DNA of 5,623 nucleotides. It comes from an uncultured Clostridia bacterium (GTDB lineage: Bacteria > Bacillota > Clostridia > TANB77 > CAG-508). Shown here piece by piece: positions 1 to 5,465 of this stretch (the first letter of the stretch is position 1; the number at the start of each line of letters is the position of its first letter). Where the stretch lies: NCBI GenBank assembly GCA_947630155.1, contig CANRGM010000061.1:1-5623 (forward strand), written 5' to 3'. The notes beneath the pieces are model-generated. The model did not search any database, had not been told where the DNA came from, and saw only the letters and a list, made by a program, of their open reading frames with translations. The position numbers and the translations under genes are program-made.

Positions 1-38
1 ATTTAACTGCATTACATAACTAGTGAATTTGACGGCTT
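1..38 (+). repeat. Partial copy of MITE-like repeat (right-arm end)
   Basis: These 38 bases are identical to 1673-1710, the right arm and end of the palindromic element at 1547-1710. Their first 33 bases are also the reverse complement of 1547-1579. The match stops at base 39 and the copy is cut by the window edge, so its core and left arm are not visible. It lies 25 bp past the stop codon of the CNNM gene. No separate U-tailed hairpin is seen there, so a complete element could act as that gene's transcription terminator (inference). Confidence 0.85.
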
Positions 39-63
39 ATTGAAAACCTAAACTAAAATAAAA

Positions 64-1389
64 TTATATATCCTCATCCACATCTTCCACTTCTTTATTT
101 ACAGTATTATTCTTGCAAACCTTAATCTGCAAAATCCTCTGATCCTTATATTTTTCAATTTTATAAGTAGCATTCTCAGTTTCAATAACTGGTTTTTCTC
201 TTTCATTTGGAATACGCCCCAACTCTTCTATTAAATAACCTGAAATTGTATCATACTCACCTTTTGGAATCTCAATTTTAACTATTTTTTCAAAATCATA
301 AATCGGCATATCTCCACTAATCTTAAAGGTGTTTTGATCAATAATTTCATATTCAACTTCTTCCTCATCATATTCATCCAATATATTTCCAACCAATTCT
401 TCCAATATATCTTCCATTGTAATTATCCCCGCAGTACCACCATACTCATCTACTACTATAGCAAGTTGAACTTTATTTAATTGTAATTCCTTGAACACCT
501 CATTAATAGGCTTATTTTCTGAAACAAAATATGCTTTTCTAACAATCTCTTTTACCTTGATTTTCTTATTATTTCTTACATATTTAAATAAATCTTTTAC
601 ATATAAAATTCCCTTTATGTTATCTATAGTTTCATCATAAATTGGAACTCTACTATATTTATTTTTATCTAATTCATCTAATAATTCTTCTATATCTGAA
701 TTTACATCCATAGCAAATACTTCTGTTCTATGTTTCATAACTTCTGAAACCACTTTATCATTAAATTCAAATACATTATTTATCAACTCTCGTTCTTCTT
801 CTTGAATTGCTCCCTTCTCTTCTCCTGCATCTACTAAATCTCTGATATCCTCTTCTGTAACAACCTCTTCTTCATTTTCAGAAACTCCAAAAATTTTTGA
901 AATTATATTTGTTGAAAAAGTAAGAAACTTAACAAATGGTGCTGTTATAGTTGACAAGACTTTTATAAACCTCACAGAAAAATTTGCTATTTTATTTGAA
1001 TATTTCATTGCTAATCTTTTTGGTACCAACTCTCCAAATACTAATGAAAAATATGATAATATTAATGTAACTATAACAATTGATATACTACTCCAAAAGT
1101 CGATTCCTAAAGGAAACCATTTATCCAGTACAGGTGCTATTTTTGAAGCAAATGCATCAGAAGCAAACGCACTTGATAAGAAACCAGCTAATGTAATTCC
1201 AATCTGTATTGTAGCTAGGAATTTGCTGGGATTTTGTAACATTTTCTTTATCATTTTAGCCTTCTTATCACCTTCACTAGCTCTTTTTGATATTTTTGTT
1301 TCATTTAGTGATATAAAAGCAATTTCTGTTGCTGCAAAAAATGCATTTATTGCTATTAACAATACTAAAAGTAATAGTGATCCAATCAT
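64..1389 (-). CDS. CNNM/CorC (HlyC/TlyC) family membrane protein with CBS pair
   Basis: This is a complete 441-aa protein of the family annotated as hemolysin, CorC/HlyC or CNNM, whose members are linked to Mg2+/Co2+ transport or efflux. Domains in order: an N-terminal membrane domain (DUF21/CNNM, about 1-175) that opens with a hydrophobic helix (residues 4-20) and the family signature FFAATEIAFISL (17-28), with further hydrophobic helices near 56-75, 98-118 and 143-165 and the conserved GELVPKRLAMK at 119-129; an acidic linker (171-200); a tandem CBS pair (about 215-335) with VVDEYGGTAGIITMEDILE at 312-330; and a C-terminal CorC_HlyC domain (about 345-425) containing SGDMPIYDF. The ATG at 1387-1389 has AAGGA at 1398-1402, 8 nt upstream, and the first residues match the family N-terminus. 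It is monocistronic, divergent from recQ and followed by a repeat copy. The substrate cannot be read from sequence, and the name hemolysin is historical. Confidence 0.93.
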   Translation of the reverse strand: MIGSLLLLVLLIAINAFFAATEIAFISLNETKISKRASEGDKKAKMIKKMLQNPSKFLATIQIGITLAGFLSSAFASDAFASKIAPVLDKWFPLGIDFWSSISIVIVTLILSYFSLVFGELVPKRLAMKYSNKIANFSVRFIKVLSTITAPFVKFLTFSTNIISKIFGVSENEEEVVTEEDIRDLVDAGEEKGAIQEEERELINNVFEFNDKVVSEVMKHRTEVFAMDVNSDIEELLDELDKNKYSRVPIYDETIDNIKGILYVKDLFKYVRNNKKIKVKEIVRKAYFVSENKPINEVFKELQLNKVQLAIVVDEYGGTAGIITMEDILEELVGNILDEYDEEEVEYEIIDQNTFKISGDMPIYDFEKIVKIEIPKGEYDTISGYLIEELGRIPNEREKPVIETENATYKIEKYKDQRILQIKVCKNNTVNKEVEDVDEDI

Positions 1390-1456
1390 GTTTTCTTTCC
1401 TTGTCTATCATATTTAGGTTTTTACGGTTATGCCTATAAACCTTTTTTATAGATTG

Positions 1457-1485
1457 ATTATAGCATTTACTTTTATTATAATCAA
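1457..1485 (-). promoter_or_regulatory. Promoter of the CNNM gene
   Basis: Read on the minus strand, TTGATT (1485-1480) is followed after exactly 17 bp by a consensus TATAAT (1462-1457). A TG one base before the -10 makes it an extended -10 sigma-A type promoter. Transcription should start near 1450, giving a 5' leader of about 60 nt with the AAGGA ribosome site at 1402-1398. The leader can form only a weak 6-bp helix (1416-1421 with 1438-1443), so no riboswitch is called. Confidence 0.8.
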
Positions 1486-1546
1486 TAATTATTTTGTCCT
1501 AAATTACATACAATTATGTCTTTCCCTTTTATCCACCAGTAGAGTA

Positions 1547-1710
1547 GTCAAATTCACTAGTTATGTAATGCAGTTAAATATATTAACATGAAGTGGAGTG
1601 CGCAGTTTGGCGCCCCCACCTAAAGTCTTTCTCCCAAACTCCCACGCCAGCAAACGAACGGAATGTTAATATATTTAACTGCATTACATAACTAGTGAAT
1701 TTGACGGCTT
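1547..1710. mobile_element. MITE-like palindromic element, 43-bp perfect inverted repeats
   Basis: Bases 1547-1589 and 1663-1705 are perfect reverse complements (43 bp), starting GTCAAATTCACTAG and ending TTAACAT. They enclose a 73-bp core that is about 58% G+C by hand count, against an AT-rich background. The core contains complementary pieces (AGTTTGG at 1604-1610 with CCAAACT at 1634-1640; GTTTGGCG with CGCC and AAAC near 1645-1655), so a transcript could fold into a long stem topped by a second hairpin. The right end of a second copy lies at 1-38. Identity between the copies runs 5 bp past the palindrome (GGCTT), so the element probably extends to at least 1710. It is too short to encode a protein, and I see no clear target-site duplication. 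This fits a non-autonomous miniature transposable element or similar dispersed repeat. I do not recognise the family. Confidence 0.75.
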
Positions 1711-1920
1711 CCTGCAAAAATCCTAACTCCAAAATTCTAACCCCAAAATTTCAAAAACCCTTGCATATTTCAAAATATCATGATAAAATCTAAACACATT
1801 TTACACAAAAAAATTTATCTCAATCTATACTCTTTTATCACCAAAACACTTTCTAAAAAAATTCAAAACCCCACCATTGACAAAACCTCCCCCACTTGAT
1901 AATATAAAAAAAATTACACA
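1711..1920 (+). other. Gene-free spacer with extreme C-over-G strand bias
   Basis: By hand count the plus strand here has 53 C but only 5 G in 210 bases, the rest being A and T. It holds an imperfect 14-base tandem repeat (CTAACTCCAAAAT at 1723-1735, CTAACCCCAAAAT at 1737-1749) and a 10-bp palindrome TATCATGATA at 1776-1785. No ORF or RNA gene is evident. A plus-strand transcript would be nearly unstructured and C-rich, similar in composition to a Rho-loading site, but no function is shown. The recQ promoter sits at its right end. Confidence 0.6.
1877..1905 (+). promoter_or_regulatory. Probable recQ promoter
   Basis: A perfect -35 hexamer TTGACA lies at 1877-1882. Two overlapping -10 candidates follow: GATAAT at 1898-1903 (5/6 match, 15-bp spacer) and TAATAT at 1900-1905 (4/6 match, 17-bp spacer). 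Either would start transcription some 20 bases upstream of the recQ ATG at 1936. No LexA-type operator is seen. Confidence 0.6.
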
Positions 1921-1935
1921 GAAAGAAGATGAATT

Positions 1936-2199
1936 ATGATTAACACTGCAAAACAATTACTAAAAAAACACTTTGGTTATGATGACTTCAGAAAAGGACA
2001 AGAAGAAATCATATCCCATATTTTAAATAAAGAAGATTGCTTAGGAATAATGCCTACAGGCGCTGGAAAATCAATATGTTATCAGATTCCAGCACTAATG
2101 TTCGACCGGAACAACAATAGTTATCTCCCCACTAATTTCATTGATGAAAGATCAAGTAGATTCACTGATTCAAAATGGAATTTCTGCAACTTTCATTAA
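1936..2199 (+). CDS. recQ: RecQ N-terminal fragment (motifs 0 and I)
   Basis: This is the upstream half of the split recQ, 87 codons as read. Residues 1-57 are genuine RecQ: the Q motif region FGYDDFRKGQEEII (13-26) and Walker A GIMPTGAGKSICYQIP (37-52). The last 30 residues, from CGG at 2107 onward, are out-of-frame translation ending at TAA 2197-2199 and resemble nothing expected. The fragment could not act as a helicase alone. It overlaps the downstream fragment by 59 bases, which is how an automatic caller would split the gene. Confidence 0.8.
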   Translation: MINTAKQLLKKHFGYDDFRKGQEEIISHILNKEDCLGIMPTGAGKSICYQIPALMFDRNNNSYLPTNFIDERSSRFTDSKWNFCNFH

Positions 2200-4108
2200 T
2201 AGTTCTTTAACAACTCAGGAATACTTCCAAGCATTAGAAAATGCTAAACTTGGAATGTATAAAATAATTTATGTTGCACCAGAAAGGTTAGGTTCAGATA
2301 CCTTCATTAATTTATTAAACAACATAAATATCTCCATGTTCGCAATAGATGAGGCTCATTGTGTATCACAATGGGGTCATGATTTTAGACCAAGTTATAC
2401 AGAAATTGCAAATATAATTTTAAATTTAAAAAATAGACCAGTAGTTGTTGCCTTCACAGCTACTGCTACAGAACTTGTAAAAAACGATATAATAAATTTA
2501 TTAAAATTATCAAATCCATTTACACTAACAACAGGCTTTGATAGAAAAAATCTTTACTTTGGCGTTGAAGCTCCAAGTGATAAAAAGAAATTTTTATTCG
2601 ATTATTTAAACAATCATAAAGATTTATCTGGAATAATTTATTGTCTATCAAGAAAAAATGTTGATGCATTATATGATGAACTTCAAAATAAAGGCTATTC
2701 TGTTTCAAAATATCATGCAGGAATGACCGATTCTGCCAGAGAATCCAATCAAAATGATTTTGTTTTTGATAAAACCTCTATAATGGTTGCAACAAACGCT
2801 TTTGGAATGGGAATTGATAAATCAAATATTAGATATGTAATACACTATAATATGCCAAAAGATTTAGAAAGCTATTATCAAGAAGCTGGTCGTGGTGGTC
2901 GTGATGGAGCCAACGCAGAATGTATATTATTATTCAATAGATCAGATATTGTATCAAATAAATTTTTAATAGAAAAAAGTAATTCTAATAGTACTAAATT
3001 GGTTGAATACCAAAAACTAAATGATATGGTTGATTATTGTAATACTGACAAATGTTTAAGAAAATATATATTGGAATATTTTGGAGAAGTAACAGATTAT
3101 GAAAATTGTAATAATTGTAGTAATTGCAATAGTGAGATTGAATCTACAGATATTACAACAGATTCTAAGAAAATAATGTCTTGCATAAAAAGAATGAAAG
3201 AACGATTTGGCATAGGACTTGTTACAGATGTTTTAAAAGGTTCAAAAAGCAGTAAAATAAAATCATTAAAGTTTGATGCATTATCTACATATGGGATAAT
3301 GAGTGATTATTCCAAGGAAACTATAAAAGAGTTAATATCCTTCTTGGTATCTGAAAATTATATTAACTGTGTTGGTGATAAATACCCTATTTTAACGCTT
3401 TCCCCAACCTCTGCAGATGTATTATTTAATGATAAACAAGTATTTATAAAAAGAAAAATCGAAAAGGTTAAACAAAAATTAAATGATGTTAACTATGATA
3501 TAGAACTTTTCAACATTTTATCCGTAATACGCAAAAACTTAGCAACTGAACTTAATGTTCCCCCATTTATAGTGTTTAATGACTCAACATTGATACAAAT
3601 GTGCATGTTATACCCTACAACAATTAATGAATTATACAACATTTCCGGTGTTGGTAAATATAAAGCTGATAATTATGGTAAATATTTCTTATATGAAATA
3701 CAAAAATATGTAGAGAAACACAATATACAAAAATCTTCAATCTTGATTACAGATATCACTAAAAAAATAAAGATTCCAAAGGAATCAAAAGTAGAAAAAG
3801 AACCTACTAAAATTACAACATATAATTTATATATCTCTGGGAAAGGAATTAATGAGATAGCTAATCTAAGGGGATTAACACAAACTACTATTGAAAGACA
3901 TTTAATAGACTGTTATAAGAGTGGTATGGATATTAATTTGGAAAAAGATGTTCATACACAATATGAGAAGGAAATCTGTAATGCATTGCATTTTATGAAA
4001 GGAGCATTATTACGCGACATAAAAGCCAACTTACCATATGAGGTTACTTATTTTGATATAAATTACTATATGGCAAAATTAGAAAATAAAGCTAATTTTG
4101 TGTCTTAG
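2108..4108 (+). CDS. recQ: RecQ C-terminal fragment (motifs Ia-VI, RQC, HRDC, HTH)
   Basis: This is the downstream part of the split recQ, 666 codons from the restored frame. Its first usable start codons are TTG 2141 and ATG 2144, and neither has a ribosome binding site. Numbered in the repaired 723-aa protein it shows: motif II IDEAHCVSQWGHDFRP (137-152); motif III AFTATAT (172-178); motif IV around GIIYCLSRKN (232-241); motif V VATNAFGMGIDKSN (284-297); motif VI YYQEAGRGGRDG (313-324); zinc-binding cysteines 373, 391, 394 and 397 in KCLRKYILEYFGE and CNNCSNC; a winged-helix RQC region (about 405-490); an HRDC domain (about 520-591) with ISGVGKYKADNYG; and a C-terminal helix-turn-helix region (about 625-720; LYISGKGINEIANLRGLT) common in Firmicutes RecQ. 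It lacks the Walker A motif. It ends with TAG, 42 bp before a hairpin terminator. Confidence 0.88.
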   Translation, partial: GTTIVISPLISLMKDQVDSLIQNGISATFINSSLTTQEYFQALENAKLGMYKIIYVAPERLGSDTFINLLNNINISMFAIDEAHCVSQWGHDFRPSYTEIANIILNLKNRPVVVAFTATATELVKNDIINLLKLSNPFTLTTGFDRKNLYFGVEAPSDKKKFLFDYLNNHKDLSGIIYCLSRKNVDALYDELQNKGYSVSKYHAGMTDSARESNQNDFVFDKTSIMVATNAFGMGIDKSNIRYVIHYNMPKDLESYYQEAGRGGRDGANAECILLFNRSDIVSNKFLIEKSNSNSTKLVEYQKLNDMVDYCNTDKCLRKYILEYFGEVTDYENCNNCSNCNSEIESTDITTDSKKIMSCIKRMKERFGIGLVTDVLKGSKSSKIKSLKFDALSTYGIMSDYSKETIKELISFLVSENYINCVGDKYPILTLSPTSADVLFNDKQVFIKRKIEKVKQKLNDVNYDIELFNILSVIRKNLATELNVPPFIVFNDSTLIQMCMLYPTTINELYNISGVGKYKADNYGKYFLYEIQKYVEKHNIQKSSILITDITKKIKIPKESKVEKEPTKITTYNLYISGKGINEIANLRGLTQTTIERHLIDCYKSGMDINLEKDVHTQYEKEICNALHFMKGALLRDIKANLPYEVTYFDINYYMAKLENKANFVS

Positions 4109-4150
4109 TTGTTTATCTATAATACTAATATTTTTGTTGCTAATTACAAC

Positions 4151-4203
4151 AAAATAGTACAATTAAGAATTTATAAAAATAAAGTTCTTAATTGTACTAT
4201 TTT
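4151..4203. terminator. Bidirectional terminator between recQ and rplT
   Basis: A perfect 19-bp inverted repeat (4151-4169 with 4185-4203) has a 15-nt loop. The outer arms are AAAATAG/CTATTTT, so each strand ends its stem in a run of T. It lies 42 bp after the recQ stop and 12 bp after the rplT stop, between two converging genes, as expected for a shared intrinsic terminator. A smaller 8-bp hairpin (4132-4139 with 4147-4154) overlaps its left arm. Confidence 0.85.
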
Positions 4204-4215
4204 ATTATATTTTAA

Positions 4216-4566
4216 TTATGCATTTTTTGCTATATCAGCAACTTTTGCAAATGCTTCGCTATCTGTTACAGCTAATTCTGCTAACATTTTTCTATTAACT
4301 ACAACATTAGCCTTTTTTAATCCTGCTATCATTTTGCTGTATGTTAAACCATTTTGTCTAGCAGCAGCATTAATTCTAGCTATCCATAATTTTCTAAAAT
4401 TACTCTTCTTATCTTTTCTTCCCGCAAATGCATATGCACCTGATTTCATAACTGCTTGTTTAGCATTTCTAAATCTATAGTGTTTTGCACCATAATATCC
4501 TTTTGCTCTTTTTAATATTTTTTTATGTTTCTTACGAGTAATTATTGCTGTTTTTACTCTTGCCAT
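4216..4566 (-). CDS. rplT: 50S ribosomal protein L20
   Basis: Complete 116-aa L20, close to the usual 117-119 aa. L20 binds 23S rRNA early in large-subunit assembly and, in many bacteria, represses its own operon. Visible family features are the lysine/arginine-rich N-terminal extension (ARVKTAIITRKKHKKILKRA), AKGYYGAKHYRFRNAKQAVM (21-40), the central GRKDKKSNFRKLWIARINAA (49-68), and the C-terminal globular part with LTYSKMIAGLKKANVVVNRK. ATG at 4566-4564 is preceded by AGGAG at 4581-4577, 10 nt away. It is the last gene of infC-rpmI-rplT and is followed by the shared hairpin terminator. The 138-bp gap to rpmI is large for this operon and contains a strong inverted repeat, so rplT may have extra control of its own (inference). 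Confidence 0.98.
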   Translation of the reverse strand: MARVKTAIITRKKHKKILKRAKGYYGAKHYRFRNAKQAVMKSGAYAFAGRKDKKSNFRKLWIARINAAARQNGLTYSKMIAGLKKANVVVNRKMLAELAVTDSEAFAKVADIAKNA

Positions 4567-4600
4567 TTATATTTCACTCCTATCTTTTTTATTTTCGATT

Positions 4601-4698
4601 AATATTTATACAATTAATAATTTAAAATCAAATAAATTTTACATCACATTATTAATTGTAAAATATTTCTAACCTACACTATACATTAAATTGTATAA
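4601..4698 (-). repeat. AU-rich inverted repeat with alternative partner between rpmI and rplT
   Basis: Bases 4609-4620 and 4649-4660 are perfect 12-bp reverse complements. The helix continues with 7 more pairs (4601-4607 with 4661-4667) past a one-base bulge at 4608. The same downstream strand can instead pair over 10 bp (4606-4615) with 4689-4698, just after the rpmI stop. Read in the mRNA (minus strand), two upstream segments thus compete for one downstream segment about 25 nt before the rplT ribosome site. No U-run follows the stem, so it is not a standard terminator. In so AT-rich a gap, chance pairing is possible, but 19 pairs is long. Confidence 0.55.
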
Positions 4699-4704
4699 CA
4701 TAAA

Positions 4705-4908
4705 TTAATTTCCATATGGTAATAATTTTTTGATTCCTGCCTCACATGTTTTATCTGCATAAGCATTCATAATTTTACCATTTGTTTTTTGTCTTTTTGT
4801 TTTATTTGCTAAAAGATGTCTTCTATTTGCTTTTGTTCTTTTTACCTTTCCTGTTGCTGTATAAGAATATCTTTTTTTAGCAGCTTTGTTAGTTTTTAAT
4901 TTTGGCAT
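4705..4908 (-). CDS. rpmI: 50S ribosomal protein L35
   Basis: Complete 67-aa L35 (family 64-67 aa), a small basic protein of the large ribosomal subunit. The N-terminus MPKLKTNKAAKKRY matches the conserved family start, followed by the basic stretch KVKRTKANRRHLLANKTKRQK (23-43) and an ending IKKLLPYGN. An ATG two codons upstream (4914-4912) is in frame, but it sits only 3 nt from the GGAG of the ribosome site, whereas the ATG at 4908-4906 sits 9 nt away and gives the conserved MPK start, so I chose the latter. It lies 26 bp after infC and is co-transcribed with it. Confidence 0.96.
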   Translation of the reverse strand: MPKLKTNKAAKKRYSYTATGKVKRTKANRRHLLANKTKRQKTNGKIMNAYADKTCEAGIKKLLPYGN

Positions 4909-4934
4909 AGCCATTCTCTCCTCTCTAAAATTTT

Positions 4935-5453
4935 TTATTTGTCAGCTTTTTTAGCCAAGATTATAAATAGATTTTTTCCTTCTAATACCGGCTTTTTCTC
5001 AGGAGTTGCTATATCAGACAAATTTTCAATAAATTTATTCAATACCTCTTCTCCTAATTTTAGATAATTCAATTCTCTACCTCTAAATCTAACTGTAATT
5101 TTAACTTTGTTTCCATCTTCAATAAACTTTCTAGTATTTTTAGCTTTGAATTCAAAATCATGTTGCTCAATATTAGGTGTAATTCTAATTTCCTTAACTT
5201 CAAAAGTCTTTTGTTTTTTTCTAGCCTCTTTTTCTTTCTTAGCTTGCTCAAACTTATATTTTCCATAATTCATTATTTTGCAAACTGGTGGCTCACTATT
5301 AGGTGCTACTAGAACTAAATCTAATTTTTTCTCATAAGCAATATCTAATGCTTCATTTAAAGATACAGTTCCCCTTTTTTCACCTTGATCATCGATTAAT
5401 TGAACTTCTTTTGCTCTTATTTGTTCATTAATTGGTAATTCTTGTTTTATAAT
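4935..5453 (-). CDS. infC: Translation initiation factor IF-3, ATT start
   Basis: Complete 172-aa IF3, which binds the 30S subunit, keeps it apart from 50S and checks the start codon and initiator tRNA. The N-terminal domain (about 1-70) has LPINEQIRAKEVQLID and PPVCKIMNYGKYKFEQAKKE. A lysine-rich linker follows (72-82). The C-terminal domain (about 85-172) has VKEIRITPNIEQHDF and VKITVRFRGREL. The start is ATT at 5453-5451, directly downstream of AGGAGGTG (5465-5458). Homology begins right there, and an AUU start is typical of infC in E. coli and Bacillus, where IF3 discriminates against its own start codon. An in-frame ATG at 5531 would run translation through the leader terminator and adds 26 residues unlike IF3, so it is rejected. 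First gene of the infC-rpmI-rplT operon. Confidence 0.96.
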   Translation of the reverse strand: MIKQELPINEQIRAKEVQLIDDQGEKRGTVSLNEALDIAYEKKLDLVLVAPNSEPPVCKIMNYGKYKFEQAKKEKEARKKQKTFEVKEIRITPNIEQHDFEFKAKNTRKFIEDGNKVKITVRFRGRELNYLKLGEEVLNKFIENLSDIATPEKKPVLEGKNLFIILAKKADK

Positions 5454-5457
5454 AAAA

Positions 5458-5465
5458 CACCTCCT
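5458..5465 (-). promoter_or_regulatory. Ribosome binding site fixing the infC ATT start
   Basis: On the minus strand AGGAGGTG is a near-complete anti-16S match. It is followed by TTTT and then ATT (5453). It lies just after the attenuator, inside what would be codons of the longer ATG-started reading, and it decides the non-canonical start. Confidence 0.85.

Larger units (their letters stand above)
1936..4108 (+). pseudogene. recQ: recQ, ATP-dependent DNA helicase, broken by a 1-nt insertion
   Basis: The locus encodes a RecQ-family 3'-5' DNA helicase (repair of stalled forks and gaps, recombination initiation) in two frames. Through codon 57 (GAC, 2104-2106) the frame is that of the ATG at 1936. 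One base further on, the frame that continues to 4108 takes over. Removing one C of the pair at 2106/2107 gives D-G-T-T-I-V-I-S-P-L-I-S-L-M-K-D-Q across the join, exactly the expected RecQ motif Ia, and an uninterrupted 723-aa protein. That length suits Firmicutes RecQ proteins with RQC, HRDC and C-terminal HTH domains. As written, no single product has both the Walker A lysine and the DEAH box, so the helicase should be inactive. The rest of the frame is intact and conserved, so the lesion is either very recent or a sequencing/assembly error. The start at 1936 has only a weak A/G-rich ribosome site (AGAAAGAAG). Confidence 0.9.

Noticed and set aside
1223..1417. 64-codon plus-strand ORF
   Set aside because: It lies antisense within the CNNM gene, has no ribosome site and no family resemblance; it is a shadow of the real frame.
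1416..1443. Riboswitch or Mg2+ sensor in the CNNM 5' leader
   Set aside because: The leader is only about 60 nt with one weak 6-bp helix and no terminator or sequestered ribosome site.
1655..1667. LexA-like box CGAAC...GTT near recQ
   Set aside because: The spacer is 5 not 4 bases, so the half-sites do not fit the Gram-positive SOS box. It also straddles the repeat's core and arm.
1..1710. CRISPR array or integron attC site from the repeats
   Set aside because: There are only two element copies with unlike spacing and a gene between them, the arms are 43-bp perfect palindromes, and no cas or integrase gene is present.
1700..1730. Outward promoter at the repeat end (TTGACG at 1701-1706 as -35)
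   Set aside because: No convincing -10 lies 16-18 bp downstream, at either repeat copy.
1929..1943. Tiny ORF ATG-AAT-TAT-GAT-TAA overlapping the recQ start
   Set aside because: It could be a leader peptide, but four codons in AT-rich sequence arise easily by chance and no attenuator accompanies it.
2101..2145. Programmed frameshift or phase variation in recQ
   Set aside because: No slippery heptamer, long homopolymer, short tandem repeat or stimulatory hairpin is present; a plain 1-base insertion explains it.
2520..2708. 62-codon minus-strand ORF
   Set aside because: Antisense inside conserved recQ motifs III-IV, with no ribosome site or recognisable product.
4109..4480. 123-codon plus-strand ORF
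   Set aside because: It runs through the bidirectional terminator and antisense across rplT. Its hydrophobic look comes from reading a lysine-rich gene backwards.
5069..5266. 65-codon minus-strand ORF
   Set aside because: Alternative frame inside infC, lysine/leucine-rich by composition only.
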